A stretch of 58,540 nt of DNA from contig JAUIHG010000003.1 in NCBI GenBank assembly GCA_030432405.1, positions 1 to 58,540 of the forward strand. Direction: 5' to 3'. The DNA is from Bacteroidia bacterium (GTDB taxonomy: Bacteria > Bacteroidota > Bacteroidia > Chitinophagales > BACL12). Positions 1 through 7,899 of the stretch are shown here, piece after piece; positions within the stretch are counted from its first letter, which is position 1, and each line of letters starts with the position of its first letter. The position numbers and the translations under genes were made by a program. The notes below the pieces were generated by a model. The model saw only the letters and a program-made list of their open reading frames with translations, was not told the origin of the DNA and made no database searches.

Positions 1-1
1 C

Positions 2-646
2 CGGCGCGGCGTGAAAATCCTGGGCCTGATGGGCCTGGACCTTTTCCTCGATTTTGCCGTGACCATCGATCCGCTTCAGGATGCCCTGACCTTGCAGCGC
101 CTGGACGGCGAAGGCCTGGCCCTGGACCCCGATGGCCTGGACCACCGCAGCCCGCAAATGCAAACGGACATCAAAGTGCGGGACAACAGCGTTTTCCTGA
201 TGGGCCGCGTGGGCGGGAAAAAGGTCCAATTCATGCTCGACACCGGCGCGGAAATGAACGTGTTGGACAACGACAACCCCAGCAAGGTGCTGGACGCCAT
301 GCGCATTGAGCGGCGCATTCCCCTGCACGGATCGGCCGGCGGACAGACCGAAGCCCTGGCCGGGACCCTGCCGGAATTGGACCTTGGTGGGCGTATCTTC
401 CCGGGAGGCAAAACCATCATCACGGACCTGGACGGTCTGGGCAAAGCCGTCAGCGGCGGTGTGCAGGGCATGCTGGGGTATGCCTTTCTCTCCCAGGGTG
501 TGGTCCGTTTGAATTTCAAAAACAGCACGCTTTCCTGGTACACCTTTGTGGAAGGCCGGGGCCAGCAAGGTTGCGACGCCCCGTTGGTCAACGGCGGCAA
601 AGACTTCCCCCGACGACGCGCAAACGGCAACACCATTCCGGAATAG
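2..646 (+). CDS. Retropepsin-like aspartyl protease family protein, 5' end outside window
   Basis: The frame is open to the left edge, so the true start lies outside; the GTG at 11 is probably internal. The first residues (GLMGLDLFLDFAVTIDP) resemble the closing strand of one retropepsin-like domain. A second domain follows, with the catalytic motif DTGA at about nt 239-250 inside KVQFMLDTGAEMNVLD, closing with GMLGYAFLSQGVVRLNF. The complete protein is therefore probably a tandem-domain aspartyl protease, a type found as exported proteins in Bacteroidota. The C-terminal tail is short and basic. The CBM48 protein starts 47 nt downstream on the same strand, so the two may be co-transcribed. 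The family call is good; the substrate is unknown. Confidence 0.75.
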   Translation, partial: RRGVKILGLMGLDLFLDFAVTIDPLQDALTLQRLDGEGLALDPDGLDHRSPQMQTDIKVRDNSVFLMGRVGGKKVQFMLDTGAEMNVLDNDNPSKVLDAMRIERRIPLHGSAGGQTEALAGTLPELDLGGRIFPGGKTIITDLDGLGKAVSGGVQGMLGYAFLSQGVVRLNFKNSTLSWYTFVEGRGQQGCDAPLVNGGKDFPRRRANGNTIPE

Positions 647-693
647 CACCACATCCTGGCAAACCCCATCCGCTTCACCGCGTATCCACCCTC

Positions 694-2331
694 ATGTTTC
701 ACAGCATCCATACCTGTAGCACAGCAACAAGGCCTCTGCACGACCGGGTCCGGGCTGCATGCTGCACGGGCCCGGGCGCACGGGGCACACGCTTGGGTGC
801 ATGGGGCACAAGCCTGGCCATGGCCCTGATGCTTGCGCTGTTGGTCGGCCTTCCGGCCACGACGGCCCATGCGCAAAGCAAACCGGAAGACGGCTGCTGT
901 GCCTTATACGTGCGGGACGGATACCTGCACCTGATTTTGGAACGATCGGTCCCGACCACCGTGCTCGACTCCGTTTTGACCGACCTGGGCTTCCGCAGCC
1001 TTCCCCACCTGGACTCCCTGGACGCGGCCAACAAAACCGCCACCGGGCCCAACCGCGAAGGCTGGGAATTCCTGAAGCGCAAGGGTGGAGGCAAGGAATA
1101 CGTGTTCCGCAAAAACCTGAGCTGGTCGGTCGGTACCTTCCCCTCCGACCCCCTGGTCATCCTGCCCGACATCGATTGGATGGAAATTGAAGGCCAGGCT
1201 GCCGGAATCGGCGAACCCTTTGGCGCCAACGACTTCAAACAGGTGACCGTTCGCCCGTTGGGCGATTGGCCCGCAAGGGCCGACCACAAGGAGCGCGGCC
1301 GTGTGCGCTTCCTGTTTCCTGACCGCCAGAACGCCAACCGGGTCATGCTGGCCGGCAGCTTCAACAGCTGGAGCACCACCGCCACGCCCATGCGGGCGAC
1401 CGACAGCGGCTGGGTGGTGGAGCTTGAACTGGCCCCCGCCCGCCACACGTATAAATTCATCGTCGACGGGCGTTGGCAAGAGGACCCCTACAACCGCAAC
1501 AAGGAATCCGATGGGCACGGTGGTTTCAACTCCGTGTTTTTCATGCCCAACCACCGCTTCACCCTGGGCGGACGCCAGGATGCACGCAAGGTCCACGTGG
1601 CCGGCAACTTCAACGGCTGGGAGCCCAAGGAGCTGGCCATGCGCAAGCATCCAACGGGCTGGTTCCTGGATGCGTGGTTCGCCGAAGGCACTTACAGCTA
1701 CAAATACGTGGTGGACAAGGACTGGATCCTGGACCCCGGCAACCCGGTTTCGCGCAGCGACGGCATGGGCAACCGCAACAGCTTTTTTGCCATCGCCGCC
1801 ACCACCTGGTTTGTGCTCGAAGGCTTTCCCAATGCCCGTTCCGTGGTGCTCAGCGGCAGTTTCAACGGCTGGAACGGGGCAGAACTGGCCATGGAGCGCC
1901 GGCCGGAAGGCTGGACCATCGGCCATGTGCTGCAGGCCGGCAACTACGGCTACAAGTTTGTGGTGGACGGACGCTGGATCACCGACCCGGCCAACCCCGT
2001 GACCTACGGCAAGGGCGAGGAACAAAACAGCCTCCACGTGGAGGACCCCAACCACCGTTTTCGCCTGCCGGCGAACGACAGCATCCAGACCGTGAGCCTG
2101 TCCGGCAGCTTCAACGACTGGATCGAACCGGGCTATGCCATGCGCCGCGACGCCAAGGGCTGGTACCTGGACCTGTACCTCGGCCTGGGCAAACACCGCT
2201 ACAAGTACATCATCAACGGCCAGTGGGTGCGTGACCCGACCAACCCCCAATGGGAAGAAAATGAGTATGGGACGGGCAACTCCGTGATCTGGAAAGAAGC
2301 GCTGGAGGCCCTGAAGGCCAAAACGCCCTGA
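694..2331 (+). CDS. Secreted protein with four tandem glycogen-binding (CBM48/AMPK-type) modules
   Basis: An N-terminal signal peptide (hydrophobic core MALMLALLVGLP, cleavage near AHAQ) precedes a roughly 150-residue unassigned domain. Four tandem modules follow, starting near nt 1342, 1594, 1840 and 2089. Each has the pattern (V/A)xLxGSFNxW, then GW, then (Y/H)xYK(F/Y)(I/V)VDGxW, then DPxNP, which is typical of the early-set carbohydrate-binding fold of AMPK beta and CBM48. No catalytic domain is visible, so this is a binding protein, presumably for alpha-glucan, periplasmic or surface exposed. Start 694 is chosen after the end of the upstream gene; ATG 820 is an alternative that leaves a more compact signal peptide. 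It ends just before a convergent gene. Confidence 0.8.
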   Translation: MFHSIHTCSTATRPLHDRVRAACCTGPGARGTRLGAWGTSLAMALMLALLVGLPATTAHAQSKPEDGCCALYVRDGYLHLILERSVPTTVLDSVLTDLGFRSLPHLDSLDAANKTATGPNREGWEFLKRKGGGKEYVFRKNLSWSVGTFPSDPLVILPDIDWMEIEGQAAGIGEPFGANDFKQVTVRPLGDWPARADHKERGRVRFLFPDRQNANRVMLAGSFNSWSTTATPMRATDSGWVVELELAPARHTYKFIVDGRWQEDPYNRNKESDGHGGFNSVFFMPNHRFTLGGRQDARKVHVAGNFNGWEPKELAMRKHPTGWFLDAWFAEGTYSYKYVVDKDWILDPGNPVSRSDGMGNRNSFFAIAATTWFVLEGFPNARSVVLSGSFNGWNGAELAMERRPEGWTIGHVLQAGNYGYKFVVDGRWITDPANPVTYGKGEEQNSLHVEDPNHRFRLPANDSIQTVSLSGSFNDWIEPGYAMRRDAKGWYLDLYLGLGKHRYKYIINGQWVRDPTNPQWEENEYGTGNSVIWKEALEALKAKTP

Positions 2332-2359
2332 GGCTCGCCGTAGGCCGTGCGGACGGCGC

Positions 2360-3796
2360 TTATTCGATGATCTCCTCCAGCAGACTGCGGTCCGGGTTGA
2401 GGGCGTAGAAGGTCTTGCGCTTCAATTTGCCACTCTTGGCCGCCAGCTGGTCGGCCATCTTGTCGATGGCCACCGTAGCCAGTACCGCCTGCACATACGC
2501 ATCGATCAAATCGTCGATGCCCAGGCCCAGCTTGTTGAAGTCCTTGCGGTCCATCAAAATGAGCCGCGCGATGTCGTAGTCCCACTCGTCGACCCCCTTT
2601 TTGACCGAGATGTTGGTCCCGAGGATGGGCCAGGTGGCCTGGTCTTTCTTCAAGCGGTCGGGCAGGGCTTCGGCCGCACGGCGGGAATACATGCCCAACG
2701 GGCGAAAGCCTTCCTCGGTGTAGTGGATCATCAGGCGCAGGTCCGACACGTAACTCCGGTCGTGTTTGTCCGGGAAGGTGCCCACGTGGTAGAGCTTGCC
2801 GGCTTCGGTCTGGGAGCTCCAATGGTGGTTGCCGATCAGGCTCTGGACGATGTATTTCTCGTAGCGGCCGTCCGTGGCCATGAAGGCATCCAGTTCCGCC
2901 TTGCTGGTGATCAGGTAAACGCCCTGACCGGCATTGCCGTAGGGGTTTTTGACCACCACGTGGCCGCCGAAGCGCTCGTACCAGAAGGGCACTTCGGCCT
3001 GTTCGATGTCCCACTGGGTGACCGGGGTGTGGATCTTCAGGCTGGATGGCCGCAATTCGGCGTTGAAGAAGTCGTAGGCCTTGGCGGCCAGCATTTTGTT
3101 GCGCCCCCCGGCCAGGCAGGTCAGAATGGGGTTGAAGACCTGGGTTTTGAGGCCTGAGGGCAACCGGTTCCAGGGATTCTGCGTCAGGTACCGGAAGGCA
3201 AAACGGATGGGATGCCAGGTGCCGGCATCGTCACGGACTTCCAGCACCCGGTCGTTGATGCGGACGTTCGGATCGCTTTCGGATTGCTTCCAGGTCACGC
3301 AGTGCACCGGTTCGCCGAAACGCTGGCTCAGCGCGAAGGCATAGCCCCGGGCCTCCATGGGGTTCTTGTCGTAGACCACCGCCAGGGCACCCGAAATCAG
3401 CCGCTTGCCCTTGAGAAAGGCCTGAATGCCGCCGTTCATCAACCGGCCATACCCGCCCCATTCGTCGTGTTCGTCCAAAAGCGGCGTGGACTTTTGGCCG
3501 GAGGGGCAGGAATTGGTTTCGATCAGCACCATCTGCCGCTTGCCTCCGGCGGTGGCCACGTGGATCAAATCGGCCCCGGACCAGAAAAACCAGCGCGGCC
3601 GGTAGTGGAGCATCGCCGACAGGCGCTCCGGATCAACGCTGGGGTTGAGGTGCTGGTAGCGGCGCGCAATGCGCGATACCGGCATGCGCATGAAGTGCTG
3701 CACCAGGGTGTTCATGGTGCTGTTGAGCACTTTGGGATACCAGTGCTGTTCAAACTGGAAGTCCGTGTGCTGGATGCGTTCGTACATGTTGGGCAA
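2360..3796 (-). CDS. ATP-grasp-type ligase family protein
   Basis: This 478-residue protein has an ATP-grasp-like nucleotide-binding stretch, VVVKNPYGNAGQGVYLI (about residues 281-297, with K283 and the glycine-rich loop). Acidic and arginine residues further on (SDLRLMIHY) would fit the metal/ATP site. The N-terminal half contains ETNSCPSGQKS, reminiscent of the substrate-side domain of ATP-dependent carboxylate-amine ligases. It has no signal peptide, so it is cytoplasmic. It lies 20 bp downstream of an aspartoacylase-like gene on the same strand, almost certainly in one operon. The pairing resembles the RimK-type ligase plus zinc carboxypeptidase pairs that add and remove amino-acid caps. 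The exact substrate cannot be read from sequence. Confidence 0.65.
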   Translation of the reverse strand: MPNMYERIQHTDFQFEQHWYPKVLNSTMNTLVQHFMRMPVSRIARRYQHLNPSVDPERLSAMLHYRPRWFFWSGADLIHVATAGGKRQMVLIETNSCPSGQKSTPLLDEHDEWGGYGRLMNGGIQAFLKGKRLISGALAVVYDKNPMEARGYAFALSQRFGEPVHCVTWKQSESDPNVRINDRVLEVRDDAGTWHPIRFAFRYLTQNPWNRLPSGLKTQVFNPILTCLAGGRNKMLAAKAYDFFNAELRPSSLKIHTPVTQWDIEQAEVPFWYERFGGHVVVKNPYGNAGQGVYLITSKAELDAFMATDGRYEKYIVQSLIGNHHWSSQTEAGKLYHVGTFPDKHDRSYVSDLRLMIHYTEEGFRPLGMYSRRAAEALPDRLKKDQATWPILGTNISVKKGVDEWDYDIARLILMDRKDFNKLGLGIDDLIDAYVQAVLATVAIDKMADQLAAKSGKLKRKTFYALNPDRSLLEEIIE

Positions 3797-3816
3797 ACTA
3801 AGGGGCCTGCGCCGGT

Positions 3817-4818
3817 TTAGACGAGGGGTTTGCCGGTATCCAGGCCCATGGGCCGGGGATCGTGGCCCAGGTGCAGGATGCGGCTGCCGGTCTGGTTGAT
3901 CGGGTTCACGCTTTTGCCGATCACAATGCCGCTGCGGGCAGCCTTGAAGGTTTTGACGGTCTGCCCGAAGATGTCTTTGACCACGGCGATGTCCATCCCC
4001 GCGGTGATCTGCTGGTTGAGTTCCGGCAGGACGCTGAGGATGCCGCCTTCGTCCGTAAAGGACCAGGAAGAAGAGCGGCAGAGCATGCTGACGTGCTGGT
4101 GGTTGTTCAGCTCCCCGTCCACCATGTTGAGGTCCACCAGCACGTTGAAGGCGCCCTGGACGCCCTGGTCGATGACGTCTTTTTGGAAAGTGGCCGGATC
4201 GCAGAGTTCCACGGTAATGGCCTTGATGCCTTGGCTCGCGGCGGTGCCGCGAAGGGTATAGTCGTCCGGCGGATCGTGCAAAATGATGTCGGCGCCCTGC
4301 AGGTGGGCCATGCGTGCGGTGGCCGCATCGCTCATTTCCGCACGGATGTAAAAGGAATTGATGCGGCCGGCGCTGGCCGTGTGCAAATCCAACAGGTAGT
4401 CGAAACGCGAAACAATCCGGTCCACCAAACGGTGGATATAGACCTCGCTTTGATTCCCGTTTGGCTTGCCTGGCGCAATGCGGTTGAGGTCAACTCCATC
4501 GTTGAAATAGCGCTGTTCGCGGATGACCGCGGGCACATTGGCGGCCAGCACACCGACCACGGTTCCGCGCAAATGCGCCACATCCAATTGCGAAAACAAC
4601 TTCTGGATGACCCGTATGCCGTTCAGCTCGTTGCCGTGCAAGGCGGCGGTCAGGCCCACCACGGGACCGTCCTCACTGCCGCGGGCCACCAGCATGGGAA
4701 TGCGGATGGGTTCGCCCAGGCCGTTGTTGGCCAGGTGCAGCCAGGCCCGGTGCAGGCCGTTGGGGGCGTATTCGTCCAGTTTGAGCCGGTGGACGTGCCG
4801 GCCGCGCAGTTCGAGCAT
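3817..4818 (-). CDS. Succinylglutamate desuccinylase/aspartoacylase family (M14) zinc amidohydrolase
   Basis: Zinc ligands are visible as H61 and E64 in ALHGNELNG and H146 in LLDLHTAS. R113 in GVDLNRIAPG fits the substrate carboxylate binder, and E204 in ITVELCDP fits the general base. The 333-residue length suits the family, which hydrolyses N-acyl amino acids. The open frame extends to 5100, but the ATG at 4818 is preferred: a TACTTTTG -7 box lies 21 nt upstream, and the extra N-terminal residues are proline-, serine- and cysteine-rich junk that run into the neighbouring gene. It is the first gene of a two-gene operon with the ATP-grasp gene. There is no signal peptide. Confidence 0.8.
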   Translation of the reverse strand: MLELRGRHVHRLKLDEYAPNGLHRAWLHLANNGLGEPIRIPMLVARGSEDGPVVGLTAALHGNELNGIRVIQKLFSQLDVAHLRGTVVGVLAANVPAVIREQRYFNDGVDLNRIAPGKPNGNQSEVYIHRLVDRIVSRFDYLLDLHTASAGRINSFYIRAEMSDAATARMAHLQGADIILHDPPDDYTLRGTAASQGIKAITVELCDPATFQKDVIDQGVQGAFNVLVDLNMVDGELNNHQHVSMLCRSSSWSFTDEGGILSVLPELNQQITAGMDIAVVKDIFGQTVKTFKAARSGIVIGKSVNPINQTGSRILHLGHDPRPMGLDTGKPLV

Positions 4819-4839
4819 GGGGCGTTTCGGTATGGCCCG

Positions 4840-4847
4840 CAAAAGTA
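4840..4847 (-). promoter_or_regulatory. -7 promoter element of aspartoacylase gene
   Basis: On the minus strand the sequence reads TACTTTTG, a full match to the Bacteroidota -7 consensus TAnnTTTG, placed 21 nt before the chosen start codon. No good -33 TTTG was found at ideal spacing. Confidence 0.5.
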
Positions 4848-4906
4848 CATGCGGCGCCTTCGGCGAAGCCGCAATGGCCCGCCTTAAATCCGAATCAACA
4901 CCTTGC

Positions 4907-6751
4907 TCAGGGTCCGACCAGGATGCGCCGGGTCTGCACGGCATGCCCGCTTTGCAGGTGCAGGATATAGATCCCGCGCGGCAGGGCGGACAGGTCAAAG
5001 TGGAGGCTGTGTGCCTCCTTTCGGACGGGGACCATGGGGCGGTGGCCGTCGGGTTGGACCAGTTGGCCCGACCAGGGTGTTTCGCCGGTCCAGGCGACAT
5101 GCAGTTGCGTTTGTGCCGGGACCGGCCATACCCGAACGGCCAGCGGGTCCTTCGCCGTCCAGGCGCTGACCACTTCGGAAAAGCTGTGGTTGCCGTTGAG
5201 GTCCTCCTGCCGAAGCCGATAGTAGTTCAGGCCCGGCATCGGAGCCTGGTCCCAGTAGCGATACGCCGTGGTCTGGGTGCTGGTGCCTGCGCCGTCGACC
5301 CGGCCGAGCAGGGTCCAGGATTGTGCGTCGCGTGAGCGCTGGATGTCAAAAAAGCGGTTGTTGGTCTCGCTGGCCGTGGCCCAGTCCAGGCGGATGCGCG
5401 GACCCACGGCTTGCGCGGAAAAATGGAACAACTCCACCGGCAGGGGGGACGCCGACAGGCGAAGGCTGCCCATGGTGTAGTACCCATCGGCGCTGAGTGC
5501 CACATCGTTGAAATGGACCTGGTCGTCCACGATGGCATCCGCCACACCGGCCACGGTCCAGGCACCGGTGCGGTTGGCCCGGTACAGCAGCATGTAGTTC
5601 TGCACCGAATCCGGCAGCAGGTCGGAGCCCACCTCCCCAAAGTCCCAGGCCAAATCCACCGTGGCCGCTGTGCCAGCATCGGTAACGTCAATGTACCAAT
5701 CCCGTTGCCAGCGGCCTTCCAGGACAGTGTCGGCAACAATGTCCACGGTATTGGTACCGGAGGGCGTGCCGGAATGCCCGATCAGGACATGGTCTCCGGT
5801 TTCAAAGCCGGCGCTGCGGGTAACGGAAATGCCGCCGGAAAAGCCGGCGCTGTACACGTGGTAGGTTGAGCCTCCGATGGTGTCCATGCCCACCCCGATG
5901 ACATCGAGGTCGTAATTGCCCTTTGCCGTTTCGTCACCGCTGTAGAAATCGGTGCCTGGCAGGATGGCTATCCCATATCGGGCATTATAGGCATTGGAAA
6001 TCATGCGGCGTTCCAGGGGGTGCAGCACGCGGTTGTACTTGACCAATTCCGCCACCCGTCCATTGAGCCGCGTACCTCCGCCCTGGCCCGGTCCACCGAT
6101 GAAGCTGGTGTCTCGCCGGAACTCCGGGGTATAAAAGTAGTTGGCGTGCAGGCTGTCGTTGCGGAACAGCATGCCAGTTCCGGAGCCTCCGGTCGTGTCA
6201 AAGGTTGTGGCCAGCATCACCCAGGTATTGGCCGGGGTGGTGCTGGTGCCCACGTGCAGGCTTCCGCCTACGTAGTTCATGATGCGGGAAGCGTTGGAAA
6301 CGCTCGGTCCGCGATATCCGAACGTATTGCGGCCCCCGTGCTGGTGGATGACGTCCACATCGCTGCTGGGGGTGCTGACCTGAAACAGGGCCACGAAGGT
6401 CATGCCTTCGTTGCTGTTGCCGATGTAGTTTTCGATCCGCAGCTGTTGGCTGCCGTCAAAATCCAGGCAGGGCATGTTGTTGATGCCCGGGTCGCTGGCC
6501 ACGTATGTCGGGCGGTTGGCGCCGTTGGACAGCGCGCTGTCGCCCTGGCCGCTCATGTCCAGCCACATGGAAATCGATGCCCCGTTGGTGGTACTGGAGG
6601 TGCCGGAATCTGCCCGAAACCAGTGTTGGACACCAGAGCCAATGCCCCCCGGTCCCTGCTGGGCCTGCGCGGATTGCGGCCAGCACAGACCCGTGGTGAG
6701 CGCCCAAAGGGCGAACACACATGCTGTTGGTTGCTTCCAGAAATGACGCAT
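4907..6751 (-). CDS. Secreted LamG-like protein with T9SS sorting domain
   Basis: The 614-residue protein begins with a signal peptide (cleavage near QSAQAQ). A concanavalin/LamG-like region follows (WFRADSGT, DMSGQGDSA, LRIENYIGNSNEGMTFVALFQV, NGRVAELVKYNRVL), the usual jellyroll repeat of Bacteroidota surface proteins. A middle beta-sandwich region includes LAWDFGEVGSDLLPDS. The last ~80 residues (VWPVPAQTQLHVAW, then LPRGIYILHLQSG and a basic QTRRILVGP end) form a type A T9SS C-terminal domain, so the protein should be exported across the outer membrane. Function beyond surface binding or adhesion is unknown. Confidence 0.8.
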   Translation of the reverse strand: MRHFWKQPTACVFALWALTTGLCWPQSAQAQQGPGGIGSGVQHWFRADSGTSSTTNGASISMWLDMSGQGDSALSNGANRPTYVASDPGINNMPCLDFDGSQQLRIENYIGNSNEGMTFVALFQVSTPSSDVDVIHQHGGRNTFGYRGPSVSNASRIMNYVGGSLHVGTSTTPANTWVMLATTFDTTGGSGTGMLFRNDSLHANYFYTPEFRRDTSFIGGPGQGGGTRLNGRVAELVKYNRVLHPLERRMISNAYNARYGIAILPGTDFYSGDETAKGNYDLDVIGVGMDTIGGSTYHVYSAGFSGGISVTRSAGFETGDHVLIGHSGTPSGTNTVDIVADTVLEGRWQRDWYIDVTDAGTAATVDLAWDFGEVGSDLLPDSVQNYMLLYRANRTGAWTVAGVADAIVDDQVHFNDVALSADGYYTMGSLRLSASPLPVELFHFSAQAVGPRIRLDWATASETNNRFFDIQRSRDAQSWTLLGRVDGAGTSTQTTAYRYWDQAPMPGLNYYRLRQEDLNGNHSFSEVVSAWTAKDPLAVRVWPVPAQTQLHVAWTGETPWSGQLVQPDGHRPMVPVRKEAHSLHFDLSALPRGIYILHLQSGHAVQTRRILVGP

Positions 6752-6804
6752 ACGATGGCGGGCAGCCTCGGGGTGACGTGCCGTATCAGCGGCTTACGCC
6801 ATGT

Positions 6805-6837
6805 TTGTGGGCTAGTTGTGAATAGTGAAGCCCACAA
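6805..6837. other. Inverted repeat in divergent intergenic region
   Basis: TTGTGGGCT (6805-6813) and AGCCCACAA (6829-6837) form a perfect 9-bp inverted repeat between the minus-strand T9SS gene and the plus-strand FKBP gene. It could be an operator or a leader hairpin; no function is shown. Confidence 0.35.
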
Positions 6838-6914
6838 CAGGCTGGGCGACAAAGGCTTGTGAAAGTGTCCATTGCGCGACACCGTCTTGGGCCAGTCCTG
6901 CTCGTAAGGGCCCG

Positions 6915-6922
6915 TAGTTTTG
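6915..6922 (+). promoter_or_regulatory. -7 promoter element of FKBP gene
   Basis: TAGTTTTG matches TAnnTTTG. It lies inside the longer open frame that starts at 6859, which argues that translation starts at 6940 instead. Confidence 0.5.
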
Positions 6923-6939
6923 CCGCAACCGCCCGATCC

Positions 6940-7452
6940 ATGTTGCCATTGCCCGCCTTCCTGACTGCCAAAGCCCGCACCATCCGCTTCCATGCCGTGC
7001 CCTTGATGTTGACCGGCTTGCTGAGCGCCACGCTGCTGTTGCCCGCCTGCGAAAGCCAACAATCCAGGGAGGACGAAATGATGATCCTCGAGTTCATCGA
7101 TGCCAATGGCCTTTCGGCACAGGCAACGCCGGAAGGCGTCTATTACGCCATCGATGTGGAAGGCAGCGGTGTACGGCCCAGCTTGGCCGGCGCGGTGACG
7201 GTGCATTATGAAGGCAGCCTCCTGGACGGCACCATTTTCGACAGCAGCTACGACCGCGGCGCCCCTTCCACCTTCCCCCTGGCCAATGCCATCGCCGGAT
7301 GGCAGATCGGATTGCCGCAGTTCAGGGAAGGCGGCAGCGGCTGGTTGTTGATCCCCAGCGGGCTCGCCTACGGCGAAAACCCTCCGGCGGGATCGGTCAT
7401 TCCCGAGAATGCGGTGCTGGTCTTCCGCATCGAGTTGCTCGACGTGCTGTAG
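6940..7452 (+). CDS. FKBP-type peptidyl-prolyl isomerase lipoprotein
   Basis: The 170-residue protein has a lipoprotein signal (LLLPAC, Cys37), so it should be a membrane-anchored periplasmic foldase. The single FKBP domain fills the C-terminal half: VTVHYEGSLLDGTIFDSSYDRG, FPLANAIAGWQIGLPQFREGG, then IPSGLAYGENPPAGSVIPENAVLVFRIEL. Most hallmark active-site positions are present, including the tryptophan of the pocket floor (GWQ). Start 6940 is chosen because a -7 box (6915-6922) sits just upstream and gives a normal lipoprotein N terminus; 7006 is another possible start. The gene is convergent with the response regulator. Confidence 0.88.
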   Translation: MLPLPAFLTAKARTIRFHAVPLMLTGLLSATLLLPACESQQSREDEMMILEFIDANGLSAQATPEGVYYAIDVEGSGVRPSLAGAVTVHYEGSLLDGTIFDSSYDRGAPSTFPLANAIAGWQIGLPQFREGGSGWLLIPSGLAYGENPPAGSVIPENAVLVFRIELLDVL

Positions 7453-7473
7453 CGCGGCTTCGCCGAAGGCGCT

Positions 7474-7899
7474 TCAGACCTTTTGGATGCATTCCGGCAT
7501 GTGCTGGAGGACAATCCTGGCCAGCATTTCTTCGGTGAGGGGCTTGGTGCAAAAGCCCGCCAGTGCCGGATGTTTTGTGCCCCGGTCCCGGTCGTCGGGA
7601 TTGATGCTGGTGGTCAGCATGACCACTTGGGGGCGTTCGTCTTTCCAGGGCAGTGCGTCCCAGGTCTCCAGGAAATCCCATCCGCTCATGCCCGGCATAT
7701 TGATGTCCAGAAAGATGAGATCGGGCAACGGCGCATTGGACTGAAGGCTTTGGCTCAACCAGGTCTGTGCCGCTTCCGCACTGCTGCATTCCTCAATGCG
7801 CCGCACCTTTCCGGAATCCTCCAGTATAATCCGGTGGAAATAGTTGGTCGGCTGGTCGTCATCCACAAGCAGCACAAAATCAACAGAAAAGCGCATCAT
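7474..7899 (-). CDS. Single-domain (CheY-like) response regulator
   Basis: The 141-residue protein is one receiver domain: the acidic pocket VDDD at residues 13-15, phospho-acceptor D65 in LIFLDINMPGMSG, T96 region LTTS, and K119 in CTKP. No output domain follows, so it would act by protein contact or phosphorelay. It starts at ATG 7899 and overlaps the stop of the upstream kinase by ATGA (4 nt), implying translational coupling and a cognate pair with the ethylene-receptor-like kinase. Confidence 0.88.
   Translation of the reverse strand: MMRFSVDFVLLVDDDQPTNYFHRIILEDSGKVRRIEECSSAEAAQTWLSQSLQSNAPLPDLIFLDINMPGMSGWDFLETWDALPWKDERPQVVMLTTSINPDDRDRGTKHPALAGFCTKPLTEEMLARIVLQHMPECIQKV

Noticed and set aside
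904-2250. 448-residue minus-strand open frame
   Set aside because: Opposes the CBM48 protein, which has clear repeats; the frame has no recognisable domain.
4819-5100. Extended N terminus of the aspartoacylase gene
   Set aside because: Overlaps the neighbouring T9SS gene and has no family match; the promoter is placed before 4818.
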